54,496 nt of DNA. It comes from Moraxella sp. (GTDB lineage Bacteria; Pseudomonadota; Gammaproteobacteria; Pseudomonadales; Moraxellaceae). Made by a program: the position numbers and the translations under genes. Below the pieces are notes generated by a model. That model had not been told where the DNA came from and made no database searches. It saw only the letters and a list, made by a program, of their open reading frames with translations. The stretch is taken from NCBI GenBank assembly GCA_030525825.1, contig JAUNDZ010000013.1:1-54496 (forward strand). The letters run 5' to 3'. Shown piece after piece: positions 17,821 through 26,212 of this stretch (position 1 is its first letter; each line of letters starts with the position of its first letter).

Positions 17821-19050
17821 CTAAGAATAGAGCTTTGGATACAAATTTTTATAATAACCATCTAGCTTGTCATCGCTAATTTGATAAAGATGAGCGATGG
17901 TAGTATTTTTAAAAATCGCCCAAGATAAAATAAGCAAAATGAGACAAATCACGCCATAAAAATAGCCTAGAAGCTCATGGTTTAGCACCCAAGTTGTCAA
18001 CAAAACCCCGATGGGAATAAAGGCAATACAACACGCTAAAAAGACAAATTCAAAACTGGCACGAATATGTTTTGGGGTGGCACTACAGCGAATGTGCGTG
18101 CTGTTGATGTTGAACATGACAACGCCTACGCCAATCATCATTAACGCCATACAAAAACCATAAAAATTATTCATGATGGATAGTAAGATACCAATAGCCA
18201 CCAATAGAATGCTGAATGCGACCGCCTTGTGGCTGCCAAGTGTTTTATTAACGATTTTTAAAAAATAAGCACTACCAATGATCATGCCGATACCAAAAGA
18301 GCTTTCGGCAATGCCAATATAAAACGCAGGCAAGTTGAATTGGTGGGCAATTTTATGGGGAATAATATAAGCGATGATTGGTGTGATGATGAAGTTGGCA
18401 AGCAATGATATAAGTACCATTATTCTTTCAACGGGGTGGGCGGATAATATTTTTAGAGCATTTGTCGCTTGGTGTTCTGTGTGGTCTTGTGGGGAGATGT
18501 TTTTTATGCCATAAAACAAACATCCACTTACTAAAGAAAGAAAAATACAACCAGCGATGATTTGCTGTGTTTTAAAATAATGAATGATGAATCCAGCAAT
18601 GGCGGGGGATAAAACGGTATTGATGGAATTAACAAAACCACGCACCTTAAAACCGTGCGATTTGTCTTTATCATCATATAAGTCATTGGTCAGACTTGTG
18701 CCTAATGGGTTTAATAGAATGCTAACAATAGAACTAACAACAAAAACAACACCAAAAATAAAATAATGATGAACAAAAGATAATGCTAAAAAAGATACCA
18801 AGCAGATAAAACAAAAAGACAATAGCAGCTTTTTGCGATGAATGGTTGCCGCTGATTGATGAAACACCCAAGAAAATAATAACAATGCCAATACTTGACA
18901 TGCCCAAGAGATGCCAATAAAAGCTCCCAAATGCTCAGAGTGATGAAATACAGTCAGCATGAGCCAAGCGAATAAAAAACCGATTGTTCTGATGCTCGTA
19001 TTAAGCAGGGTCTCTGCAAACTGATAAAGATAAAAATCTTTATGCTTCAT
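17821..19050 (-). CDS. MFS transporter, substrate unknown
   Basis: A 409-residue polytopic protein with about 12 hydrophobic segments and an MFS-like layout, including a loop between segments 2 and 3 with the basic stretch IHRKKLLLS. No specific subfamily motif was recognised; its general shape resembles small exporters of the EntS type. The DNA is clearly more AT-rich than the neighbouring genes, with many Lys/Asn/Ile AT-rich codons, suggesting horizontal acquisition. It sits alone, 96 bases upstream of ileS on the same strand and divergent from the uracil permease gene. Substrate and direction of transport cannot be inferred. Confidence 0.72.
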   Translation of the reverse strand: MKHKDFYLYQFAETLLNTSIRTIGFLFAWLMLTVFHHSEHLGAFIGISWACQVLALLLFSWVFHQSAATIHRKKLLLSFCFICLVSFLALSFVHHYFIFGVVFVVSSIVSILLNPLGTSLTNDLYDDKDKSHGFKVRGFVNSINTVLSPAIAGFIIHYFKTQQIIAGCIFLSLVSGCLFYGIKNISPQDHTEHQATNALKILSAHPVERIMVLISLLANFIITPIIAYIIPHKIAHQFNLPAFYIGIAESSFGIGMIIGSAYFLKIVNKTLGSHKAVAFSILLVAIGILLSIMNNFYGFCMALMMIGVGVVMFNINSTHIRCSATPKHIRASFEFVFLACCIAFIPIGVLLTTWVLNHELLGYFYGVICLILLILSWAIFKNTTIAHLYQISDDKLDGYYKNLYPKLYS

Positions 19051-19299
19051 TGTCGTCCTTGATGATGTCTATGATTTTTCAAAGTAAGTATAGTATTTGG
19101 GCGAATTTTTGCCAAGTATTTAACAGATATTTAAAAAAGATGTATCATAAAAATCTATGGCTACCACCTGCCAATTACCACAATAAGAAAAATTATCTTT
19201 ATAAAAATTAACAAAACAATAACAATCCATAGTATAATACTTCGATTTTGCTTTTAAAAAGCCATCATTCCAACAAGACAGATAATAAACGGAGTCATC
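19051..19299. other. AT-rich divergent intergenic region
   Basis: It lies between the MFS gene and the uracil/xanthine permease gene. A TATAAT at 19233-19238, with TTAACA 19 bases upstream, is a plausible permease promoter, about 60 bases before the start codon. No ORF with support was found. Confidence 0.4.
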
Positions 19300-20610
19300 A
19301 TGAGCTGGTTTCCAAAATGGCAACCCTACACAGGCGACATCAATCGCTCACCAGTTGCTACCAATGAATATCTACCTGCCCCACAGACTGCCATGCTCGG
19401 CATTCAGCATGTGCTGGCGATGTTTGGGGCGACGGTACTTGCCCCGATTTTGATGGGTTTTGATGCTAATCTTGCCATCATGATGAGTGGTATTTGTACC
19501 ATTTTATTTTTCTTGATGACAGGTGGGCGAGTGCCAAGCTATTTGGGTTCGTCCTTTGCCTTTATTGGCGTGGTGGCGGCAGCGACCGCTCATGCCACAG
19601 GCTCAGGGGCAAACCCCAATCTGGGCGTTGCGTTAGGTGGTATCATCGCCTGCGGTATCTTGTATGCTGCCATTGGCTTTTTGGTGATGGCGACAGGTAC
19701 CAGATGGATTGAAAAGCTCATGCCGCCTGTGGTTACAGGTGCGGTGGTGATGATTATCGGTCTAAACCTTGCCCCTGTTACCGTCTCTGGGGTCAAGGAT
19801 AAGCCGTTTGAGCTGTGGATGACTTTGGTAACGGTGCTGTGTATGAGCGTGATTGCGGTGTTTGCTCGCGGCTTTTTGCAGCGTCTATTACTACTGCTTG
19901 GTTTGGTGCTTGCTTACATCATTTATGCCATTGTGGCAAATGGGCTGGGTTTTGGTACGCCGATTGATTTTAGTGTGATTTCTCAGGCGGCTTGGTTTGG
20001 TATGCCGAACTTTTCATCGCCTGTTTTTGACATGAATGCCATGCTGATTATCGCTCCTGTGGCATTCATCTTGGTGGCAGAAAACCTAGGGCATATCAAG
20101 GCAGTGGGTGCGATGACGGGCGAAAACCTGACCCCATATCTGGGGCGTGCCTTTGTGGCAGATGGCGTGGCGACGGCATTGTCGGCAGGCGTGGGCGGCA
20201 CGGGCATGACCACCTATGGCGAGAACATCGGTGTGATGGCGGTAACTCGTGTGTACTCGACCATCATCTTTGTGGTGGCAGGTGCGTTTGCCATCTTTTT
20301 GGGATTGTCGCCCAAGTTCGGTGCGTTAATCCAGACCATTCCCAGCCCTGTGCTGACAGGGGCGTCGATTGTGGTGTTCGGTCTGATTGCCATCGCTGGG
20401 GCGAAAATCTGGATTGATAATAAGGTCAATTTCGCCAACAATAAAAATCTCATGGTTGCTGCCATTACCATCATTTTGGGAACGGGTGATTTTGGCTTGA
20501 TGATTGGTGATTTTAATTTGGGCGGTATTGGCACAGCAACTTTTGCGGCCATTTTATTAAACTGGTTTTTAAGTTTAAAAGAAGCACCATCAGCCGAGCA
20601 GACGCATTGA
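19300..20610 (+). CDS. Uracil/xanthine permease, NCS2 family
   Basis: A 436-residue NCS2 (nucleobase-ascorbate) transporter with about 14 hydrophobic segments. Signature regions are PQTAMLGIQHVLAMFGAT, the substrate-site VAENLGHIKAVGAMTG, and GVGGTGMTTYGENIGVMAVTRV. It resembles UraA/RutG, proton-coupled importers of uracil and related bases. A GGAG site precedes the ATG. It is monocistronic in this window. The choice between UraA and RutG cannot be settled because no upp or rut genes are adjacent. Confidence 0.88.
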   Translation: MSWFPKWQPYTGDINRSPVATNEYLPAPQTAMLGIQHVLAMFGATVLAPILMGFDANLAIMMSGICTILFFLMTGGRVPSYLGSSFAFIGVVAAATAHATGSGANPNLGVALGGIIACGILYAAIGFLVMATGTRWIEKLMPPVVTGAVVMIIGLNLAPVTVSGVKDKPFELWMTLVTVLCMSVIAVFARGFLQRLLLLLGLVLAYIIYAIVANGLGFGTPIDFSVISQAAWFGMPNFSSPVFDMNAMLIIAPVAFILVAENLGHIKAVGAMTGENLTPYLGRAFVADGVATALSAGVGGTGMTTYGENIGVMAVTRVYSTIIFVVAGAFAIFLGLSPKFGALIQTIPSPVLTGASIVVFGLIAIAGAKIWIDNKVNFANNKNLMVAAITIILGTGDFGLMIGDFNLGGIGTATFAAILLNWFLSLKEAPSAEQTH

Positions 20611-20658
20611 TAATTAAAGGGTGGTGAGCAGTCATTAAGGTGACTTGTTACAAAAAGT

Positions 20659-20687
20659 TTGCATCGCTGTAACAAAAACTTTATAAT
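20659..20687 (+). promoter_or_regulatory. Strong sigma-70 promoter upstream of the broken symporter gene
   Basis: TTGCAT and a perfect TATAAT are separated by 17 bases. The predicted start of transcription is near 20694, and a strong terminator follows about 40 bases later. Confidence 0.7.
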
Positions 20688-20693
20688 AAGCAC

Positions 20694-20766
20694 ATCTACC
20701 CATTGCTGATATATCAAGTGATTTGATGGCGACAGGCGACAATCGTGATGATTTGTCGCCTTTTTT
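20694..20766 (+). ncRNA. Possible ~70-nt small RNA or attenuated leader
   Basis: The promoter at 20659-20687 and the terminator at 20735-20766 bracket a transcript of about 70 bases with no ORF. It could be an independent small RNA or a premature-termination leader of the symporter gene that starts at 20822. GGCGACA occurs twice in tandem just before the terminator loop, so the 3' TTGTCGCC arm could pair with either copy. Confidence 0.4.
20735..20766 (+). terminator. Intrinsic terminator/attenuator
   Basis: GGCGACAA / TTGTCGCC stem with a 10-base loop, followed by six T residues. It sits 125 bases after the permease stop and 56 bases before the symporter start. Confidence 0.85.
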
Positions 20767-20821
20767 GTGCTTGTTATCGGTTGATTTGGCATTGGCATTC
20801 ATTCATCAATATGGGGTAACC

Positions 20822-21978
20822 ATGTACGACAATCCATTTTCTTGTATTACGCAGCCGACTTTCGTTGAGAGTCTGCATTGTGCGGTGAATGCGGTCAGTA
20901 CGCCGCTTTGGGATGTTTTGCTGTGGCTATTGATTGCAGCAGGCGTGTTTTTTACGGTGGTGTCAGGATTTGCACAGTTTCGCCTGTTCGGTCGCAGTGT
21001 CAAGACCATGCTCGGCAGCCGCACAGGACATGACGAAAATCAAGGCATCTCGGCGTTTCAGGCGTTCGTTACGGGTCTGGCGAGCCGTGTCGGTGTGGGC
21101 AACATCGCAGGTGTGGCACTTGCCATCGGTATCGGTGGGGCTGGGGCGGTGTTTTGGATGTGGCTCATTGCCTTGATCGGTATGTGTTCGGCATTGGCGG
21201 AGTCCAGTCTGGCTCAGCTGTTTAAGATTAAAGATGAGACGACAGGACGGTTTCGTGGTGGTCCTGCTTACTATATTGAGCAGGGTTTGGGGCAAAAGTG
21301 GCTTGGTTTGGTATTTGCCCTAGCACTCATTGTGTGCTTTGGTTTTGTGTATCAGTCGATTCAGTCAAACACCATCACGCTGTCTATCCAGTCGGCGATG
21401 GGCTGTACTGCTCAGACGGATGCGTGTCAGAATGATTGGCAGTGGAGCAAGGCACGATTCAGATGCTGGGCGTGTTCGTGGATACGCTGATCGTCTGTTC
21501 TTGCACAGCATTCATCATCTTACTTGCGGTCATGCCAGAAAATGCGGCAGATTTGTCGGGTGTGCAGCTTACCCAAGCAGCACTTGAAAGTCATGTGGGC
21601 AGCTGGGGTCAGTATTTCTTGGCGGTGATTTTGTTCATGTTTGCCTTCTCGACCATCATCGGTAACTATGCTTATGCTGAGTCGAACATGCAGTTTTTGA
21701 AAAATAACACTGTGGTGCTGACGCTGTTTCGCTTGATTGTACTTGGCTTTGTGTATTTTGGGGCGGTTACCAAAGTAGCGGTCGTTTGGGACATGGGTGA
21801 TTTGACCATGGGAACAATGGCGTTCATTAACCTAATTGCGATTTTACTGCTGTCAAAATATGTGTTTTTGCTGGTCAAAGACTATACCAAACAGATTAAA
21901 GCAGGGGTGGCGGAGCCAGAATTTAAGCTAGACGATTACCCAGAGCTAAAATCTAAGGTCAAATCGAACATTTGGTAA
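20822..21978 (+). pseudogene. Alanine/glycine:cation symporter (AGCS), disrupted by internal deletion and frameshift
   Basis: The first part, from the ATG at 20822 to about 21430, encodes the N-terminal half of an AGCS symporter, including GLASRVGVGNIAGVA and GGPAYYIEQGLG. The second part, from about 21436 to 21978 in another frame, encodes the C-terminal part starting EQGTIQMLGVFVDTLIVC. The segment between these in normal AGCS proteins, about 100 residues carrying the FGG and SNEAGMGSAPN regions, is missing. The two parts therefore cannot make a working carrier. The junction lies at about 21425-21440. The rest of each half is well preserved, so the lesion looks recent. A sequencing or assembly error cannot explain the missing 100 residues. 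Confidence 0.85.
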
Positions 21979-21988
21979 CTTTGATATA

Positions 21989-22018
21989 AAAAACCTGCCT
22001 AAAAAGCAGGTTTTTTTG
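21989..22018. terminator. Intrinsic terminator after the symporter pseudogene
   Basis: AAACCTGC / GCAGGTTT hairpin with A- and T-runs; the flanking genes are convergent, so it may act in both directions. Confidence 0.9.
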
Positions 22019-22059
22019 TGAAATGAGCTTGCGTGGTTAAAAAGCCAATATGTTTGGGC

Positions 22060-23205
22060 TTATTTCTCGCCCCACACCTCATCGGCAATCTCACGAATCA
22101 TCTTCACCTTCGCCCATTGTGCCTCTTCGGTTAGGATATTGCCCTCTTCGGTGGACGCAAAGCCACATTGTGGGCTTAGGCACAACTGGTTGATGTCCAC
22201 ATATTGTGTCGCCTCTTTGATGCGGTCGATGATGTCTTGTTTGTTTTCAAGATCACCTGTTTTTGAAGTTACTAAGCCTAGCACAACTTGTTGATTTTTA
22301 ATGTGTTTTAGTGGAGTAAAGTCGCCTGCTCGCTCGCTGTCGTATTCTAAGAAAAAGCCGTCCACTCGGCAAGTGCCAAACAGCACTTCGGCAACAGGAG
22401 CATAACCGCCTTCTGAGAACCAAGTCGAGCGGAAGTTGCCACGACAGATGTGCATGGTAATTTGCATGTCGGCAGGTTTGGCATCTACGATGCGGTTGAG
22501 CATGGCGACATAATCCACCGCCAATTTGTCAAAATCAATGCCACGCTCGGCAAATTCTGCCTTTTTATCTAACGCACAAAACTGCCCCCAACTGGTGTCA
22601 TCTAGCTGTAAGTTACGCAGACCCATGTCATAAAATTTGTGCATGGCTTTGATGTAGGCATCGGCAATGTCTTGATATAAGACACTCTCGTCCTTGTAGC
22701 GGTCAATCGGCTCATAATTCACATCTCGCACGCACGCCACCAAGTGTAGCATGGAAGGCGATGGAATGGTGAATTTGGTCGGGGTGTCGCCTGCACAGTC
22801 TTTTAGGATTTGGTAGGCTTTGACAAAGGGGTGGTTTTCGGAGAAATTAATCTTATCGACGATTTTAACGCTATAACTTTTTGGCTTAGCGTCTTTAAAC
22901 TGCACCGAAAAATTCTCGGTTTCCACCCACTCCACGCCGTCTAATTCTGCCATAAAATCCAAATGCCACCACACACGGCTAAACTCACCATCGGTTACGG
23001 CGTGCAGTCCGTTTTGTTTTTGTTTGGCAACGAGTTTGGCGATTTCATCTCTTAGGACGACATCGTACTCATCTTGGCTGATTTCGCCAGCATTTAGCTT
23101 GGCTTTGGCACTCATTAGCGTATCGGTACGTAAGAACGAGCCGACCACATCATTACGATAAGGGGCTTTGGTGCGTGGGGTGGCGGTGGGGAAAAGTTGG
23201 CTCAT
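22060..23205 (-). CDS. MetE-like (YxjG/YxjH-type) methyltransferase
   Basis: A 381-residue protein equal to the C-terminal catalytic barrel of cobalamin-independent methionine synthase. It starts with RNDVVGSFLRT and AVTDGEFSRVWWHLDF, has the zinc-ligand region ITMHICRGN, and ends with LCLSPQCGFAST, which provides the last Cys ligand. It lacks the N-terminal half of MetE. Homologues such as B. subtilis YxjG and YxjH are sulphur-regulated and their methyl donor is uncertain. It is distinct from the mesD gene at 49.2 kb. No riboswitch or MetR-like dyad was seen upstream. Confidence 0.82.
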   Translation of the reverse strand: MSQLFPTATPRTKAPYRNDVVGSFLRTDTLMSAKAKLNAGEISQDEYDVVLRDEIAKLVAKQKQNGLHAVTDGEFSRVWWHLDFMAELDGVEWVETENFSVQFKDAKPKSYSVKIVDKINFSENHPFVKAYQILKDCAGDTPTKFTIPSPSMLHLVACVRDVNYEPIDRYKDESVLYQDIADAYIKAMHKFYDMGLRNLQLDDTSWGQFCALDKKAEFAERGIDFDKLAVDYVAMLNRIVDAKPADMQITMHICRGNFRSTWFSEGGYAPVAEVLFGTCRVDGFFLEYDSERAGDFTPLKHIKNQQVVLGLVTSKTGDLENKQDIIDRIKEATQYVDINQLCLSPQCGFASTEEGNILTEEAQWAKVKMIREIADEVWGEK

Positions 23206-23505
23206 GGCTGACTCTCTTTTTGGTTGGTTAAAATTATCTTTGAGTTTATTATATAGTTAAAGAATTACAAAACTGATACAAAACTGGTTTTGTCGGTAAT
23301 CAGGTACCACACACCATTAAAGGGTTTTGGAGTAAAACGGTGCGTGGTACCTGCTTACAGCTTGTAACAATTTTTAGGTTTGGTTGGTATAATTTAAAAA
23401 ACTGCATTCTCAACTTGATAGTAGTGTTTGATTTGCCCTACGACATTAAAATCATGGATAATCAATGAGTTGTCATTTTAGCTTGGATTGGGATTTATAA
23501 CAATA
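23206..23505. other. 300-base intergenic region with a palindromic repeat
   Basis: It separates the MetE-like gene from the upstream MFS carrier gene on the same strand. The repeat at 23297-23360 is described separately. The rest is AT-rich and probably contains the promoter of the MetE-like gene. Confidence 0.5.
23297..23360. repeat. Palindromic repeat element, copy A
   Basis: Arms CAGGTACCACACACC (23301-23315) and GGTGCGTGGTACCTG (23339-23353) form an inverted repeat with one mismatch around a 23-base centre containing TAAAAC. It shares its layout with copies B and C in the prp operon. Confidence 0.75.
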
Positions 23506-24810
23506 TTAACGCTCATTTGGTCTTAAAAAATACAACGCCACCACCGCAAGCAGGATAAAGCCACTGGCTCCCAGATACAAATCGTCCTTACCCACGCCCA
23601 TATCCAGTAGCTTGCCTGCCAAAATGGGCGAAACAATAGAGCCAATTCGTCCCACGCCAATCGCCGTGCCAACCCCTGTACTTCTAAATTCTGGGGCGTA
23701 TAGTGTGGGGTTGATGGTGTACAGTCCTGTGATACATCCGTTCACTAGACTGCCGACCAAGATGGCAAAGATGAGTGCCACCGCCAAAGAGGGGCTAAAC
23801 ACAAAGGCAATGATGGCAAGCGATGATAAGACGACAAAGGTCATGAGCGTGGCTTTTGGGGCAAATTTACTCACCAAAAAGCCAAAGATGAGCGAGCCTA
23901 TTGTGCCACCGATGCTGATTGCCATGCCGACTTTTTGACTGTCTTCTTTGGCAAGCCCTGATGTTTCTAGCAGGGCAGGTGTCCATGAGCTGATGAAATA
24001 AAAGGACGACATAACAGCAATAAAGGCAAGCCAAATGAGAAGCGTGGTGGCAAGCTGACCTTTGGCAAAGAGCTGGCTGATGGGGGCTTTTGGCGTTTCG
24101 CTGGATTTGGCTGGCAGTTGGTAGCTGCCAGTTTTGCCGATTTTTTGGGCGATTTTGCCAAGTTTGTCTAATGCCCCTTTGGGCTGTTTTTGATTTAAAA
24201 AATCCACCGATTCAGGCAGTAGGGCAATGATGGCAACAAGTGCAAGGGTGGTCAATATCGCCCCTGTCAAAAACACCGAGCGAAAGCCAAAGGCATCTTG
24301 GAGCATGACCGCTGACAGACCGCCTAGCATCGCCCCAATGCCAAAACCGCAAGCATAGATGGCAATGGCTAGCCCACGCCATTTTTGGTTGGCGTATTCG
24401 CTGACGATGACATTGGTACAAGGCAAAATCCCACCCACGCCAATGCCTGTAACCACTCGCCAAAAGCCAATGCTCTCCACACTGTGCGAAAAATAAGTCA
24501 TGAGCATACCGATGGCGGATAGGGCGGTGGCGATGATGAGCAGTGGTCGTCTGCCAAATTTATCGGCAAGTGGAGCAAGTCCCATTGAGCCGATTGCCAT
24601 GCCGATAAAGCCTGCACTCATGAGCGTGCCGATTTGACCACCTGTTAAGCCAAGCTCGTTTTGGATACTTTTGGCGGTAAAGGCGATGGCTAAGACATCA
24701 AAGCCGTCTAACACATTTAAGATGACCGCCAAAGCCACGATGAGCCATTGGTAGGCACTCATGGGGCTATGGCTGATGGCGTGGGCAAGGTTGGTGGTGT
24801 TGGTTGTCAT
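23506..24810 (-). CDS. MFS transporter, aromatic acid:H+ symporter (AAHS) family
   Basis: A 434-residue, 12-segment carrier. The AAHS signature DGFDVLAIAFTA lies in the first segment, GLAPLADKFGRRPLLI is the 2-3 loop motif, and GIGVGGILPCTNVIVSEYANQKWRG is the segment 4/5 region typical of PcaK/BenK-like carriers. It probably imports benzoate, protocatechuate or another aromatic acid. No aromatic catabolic gene is nearby, so the substrate is open. Confidence 0.85.
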   Translation of the reverse strand: MTTNTTNLAHAISHSPMSAYQWLIVALAVILNVLDGFDVLAIAFTAKSIQNELGLTGGQIGTLMSAGFIGMAIGSMGLAPLADKFGRRPLLIIATALSAIGMLMTYFSHSVESIGFWRVVTGIGVGGILPCTNVIVSEYANQKWRGLAIAIYACGFGIGAMLGGLSAVMLQDAFGFRSVFLTGAILTTLALVAIIALLPESVDFLNQKQPKGALDKLGKIAQKIGKTGSYQLPAKSSETPKAPISQLFAKGQLATTLLIWLAFIAVMSSFYFISSWTPALLETSGLAKEDSQKVGMAISIGGTIGSLIFGFLVSKFAPKATLMTFVVLSSLAIIAFVFSPSLAVALIFAILVGSLVNGCITGLYTINPTLYAPEFRSTGVGTAIGVGRIGSIVSPILAGKLLDMGVGKDDLYLGASGFILLAVVALYFLRPNER

Positions 24811-24920
24811 GATGTCATGTAAGCTGTCATAAAAGATGGCGTCATTATACTAAAAATTATTGATGAAAAAAATCTTAATATTTTCAATATTGGATGAATA
24901 TTTTTCATGTTAATAACCAT

Positions 24921-24950
24921 AAAAAAGCCCGCATTTACGGACTTTTTAAG
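24921..24950 (-). terminator. Intrinsic terminator of fdxA
   Basis: AAAAAGTCCG / CGGGCTTTTTT hairpin read on the minus strand, about 20 bases after the fdxA stop. Confidence 0.85.
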
Positions 24951-24969
24951 AGTTAATAAAAGGGGTGGA

Positions 24970-25293
24970 TTAACGCTCCAAGTATTGAATCTTTCCTGAC
25001 ACGCCGTCCCATTTTTCATGCTCTGGCATTGGGTCTTTTTTCTCGGTGATGTTAGTCCAGATTTGCGACAGCTCTTCGTTTAGAGCAAGATATTCTTCTT
25101 GACCTGCTGGGATTTCATCTTCGGAGAAAATGGCATTAGCAGGACATTCTGGCTCACACAATGCACAGTCGATGCACTCATCAGGATTGATGACCAAAAA
25201 GTTTGGACCTTCATAAAAACAGTCCACAGGGCAAACTTCCACACAGTCGGTATATTTGCACAAAACGCAGTTATCAGTTACAACAAAAGTCAT
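24970..25293 (-). CDS. fdxA: Seven-iron ferredoxin FdxA
   Basis: A 107-residue ferredoxin with the [3Fe-4S] motif [17 protein letters not shown] near the N-terminus and the [4Fe-4S] motif [12 protein letters not shown]. The C-terminal extension, with [12 protein letters not shown], is typical of the Azotobacter-type FdI family. It carries electrons in the cytoplasm; partners are unknown here. Confidence 0.95.
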   Translation of the reverse strand: MTFVVTDNCVLCKYTDCVEVCPVDCFYEGPNFLVINPDECIDCALCEPECPANAIFSEDEIPAGQEEYLALNEELSQIWTNITEKKDPMPEHEKWDGVSGKIQYLER

Positions 25294-25590
25294 GGGAGTA
25301 CCTTGGCTAAAAATGGCTAACAGGTAGCAATAAGTTTATTATCAAAAATGCACAATACATGGCATGAGTAAAACGAACTATATTTTAACTTGTTTGGCGG
25401 ATTTTCTCAAACAAAACCTGTCATTTTGTTATGCCAAAATAGAAAAATAATTGACAAAAATCGCAAATAATGAGCGTCATTGATAACGGTTATTATTCAT
25501 CGTGTATCAATGACGCTTTCGTGTGTTTTATTAAGACTGTATCAGATAAGCAAATGAGTTTTCTTATCAGTCATCTGATGATTGGTGGGG
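25294..25590. other. 297-base noncoding gap with inverted repeats
   Basis: AGCGTCATTGATA (25473-25485) and TATCAATGACGCT (25505-25517) form a perfect 13-base inverted repeat with a 19-base centre. A second, weaker dyad, ATCAGATAAG...CTTATCAG, lies at about 25535-25580. A TTGACA occurs at 25451, but no matching -10 follows. The fdxA promoter should be at the left end. A 64-codon plus-strand frame at 25470-25664 overlaps the next gene antisense and is not credible. Confidence 0.5.
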
Positions 25591-26094
25591 TTATTGTGCT
25601 TTTAGCTGAGCTTCTTTGGCGACTTGATAGCAGTGGTCGATATGCTCAAAAGCGATTTTCTTAAAAATCATATAGCCGATGGTGGCAGCGACCATCTGAC
25701 CGCCCAGCGGTACATATTTGGCGACTTGCTTGCCGATGATGCGACCACCAAAACCTTGAATGGTCTTATTGACCACACCACGAGTCGCCACCAAACCACC
25801 GATGGCGACGATGCGGTTTTGGATGCTTTGTCTGCGTTCTTGTTCGCTGACGCTGCTGTTTGGGTCGGTTGGCTCTTGCAGTCCGAATTTTTTGGTGATT
25901 TCTGGCAGTAGCTTAGACAGCATACCGACATCAATCGCCACATCCAAGAACGGTACAGGAATGATGGCAACGCCTGCGGAGATTTTGGCACGAGACTTAG
26001 CAAGGGCTTGGCATTCGGCACGGATTTTTTCAAGATTTAGATTTGGGTCAAAGTCTTTGGCGACAGGCTGACTGATTGGCTGAATGAGACTCAT
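25591..26094 (-). CDS. Conserved hydrophobic protein, DUF697/YcjF-like
   Basis: A 167-residue protein. The segment AKISAGVAIIPVPFLDVAIDVGMLSKLLPEI, quoted in part as AIIPVPFLDVAIDVG, resembles the DUF697/YcjF helical region that occurs with small GTPases. Two hydrophobic, Gly-rich stretches occur in the second half (RIVAIGGLVATRG and GGQMVAATIGYMIF), suggesting membrane association. No catalytic motif is visible. It lies upstream of the fdxA gap and downstream of murJ on the same strand, separated from murJ by 118 bases. Function unknown. Confidence 0.75.
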   Translation of the reverse strand: MSLIQPISQPVAKDFDPNLNLEKIRAECQALAKSRAKISAGVAIIPVPFLDVAIDVGMLSKLLPEITKKFGLQEPTDPNSSVSEQERRQSIQNRIVAIGGLVATRGVVNKTIQGFGGRIIGKQVAKYVPLGGQMVAATIGYMIFKKIAFEHIDHCYQVAKEAQLKAQ

Positions 26095-26212
26095 GAGATT
26101 TCCTTTTGTGGTTGATTAAGTTGTCTTAATTATAGCAAGTTCTCGGTTGTCGTGTGTAACTAAGCTGTAACAGAGTAAGGCATTTTGTGTAAAAATTATG
26201 CACTTTTGGTCA

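Noticed and set aside
20214-20798. 194-codon minus-strand frame across the permease end
   Set aside because: Antisense to the NCS2 permease and to the promoter-terminator unit downstream; no protein-like features.
20694-20821. Glycine riboswitch upstream of the AGCS symporter
   Set aside because: Such symporters are often under glycine riboswitches, but the leader is too short for the aptamer and lacks its conserved motifs.
25470-25664. 64-codon plus-strand ORF in the fdxA upstream gap
   Set aside because: It starts within an inverted repeat and overlaps the DUF697-like gene antisense, without a ribosome site or domain.
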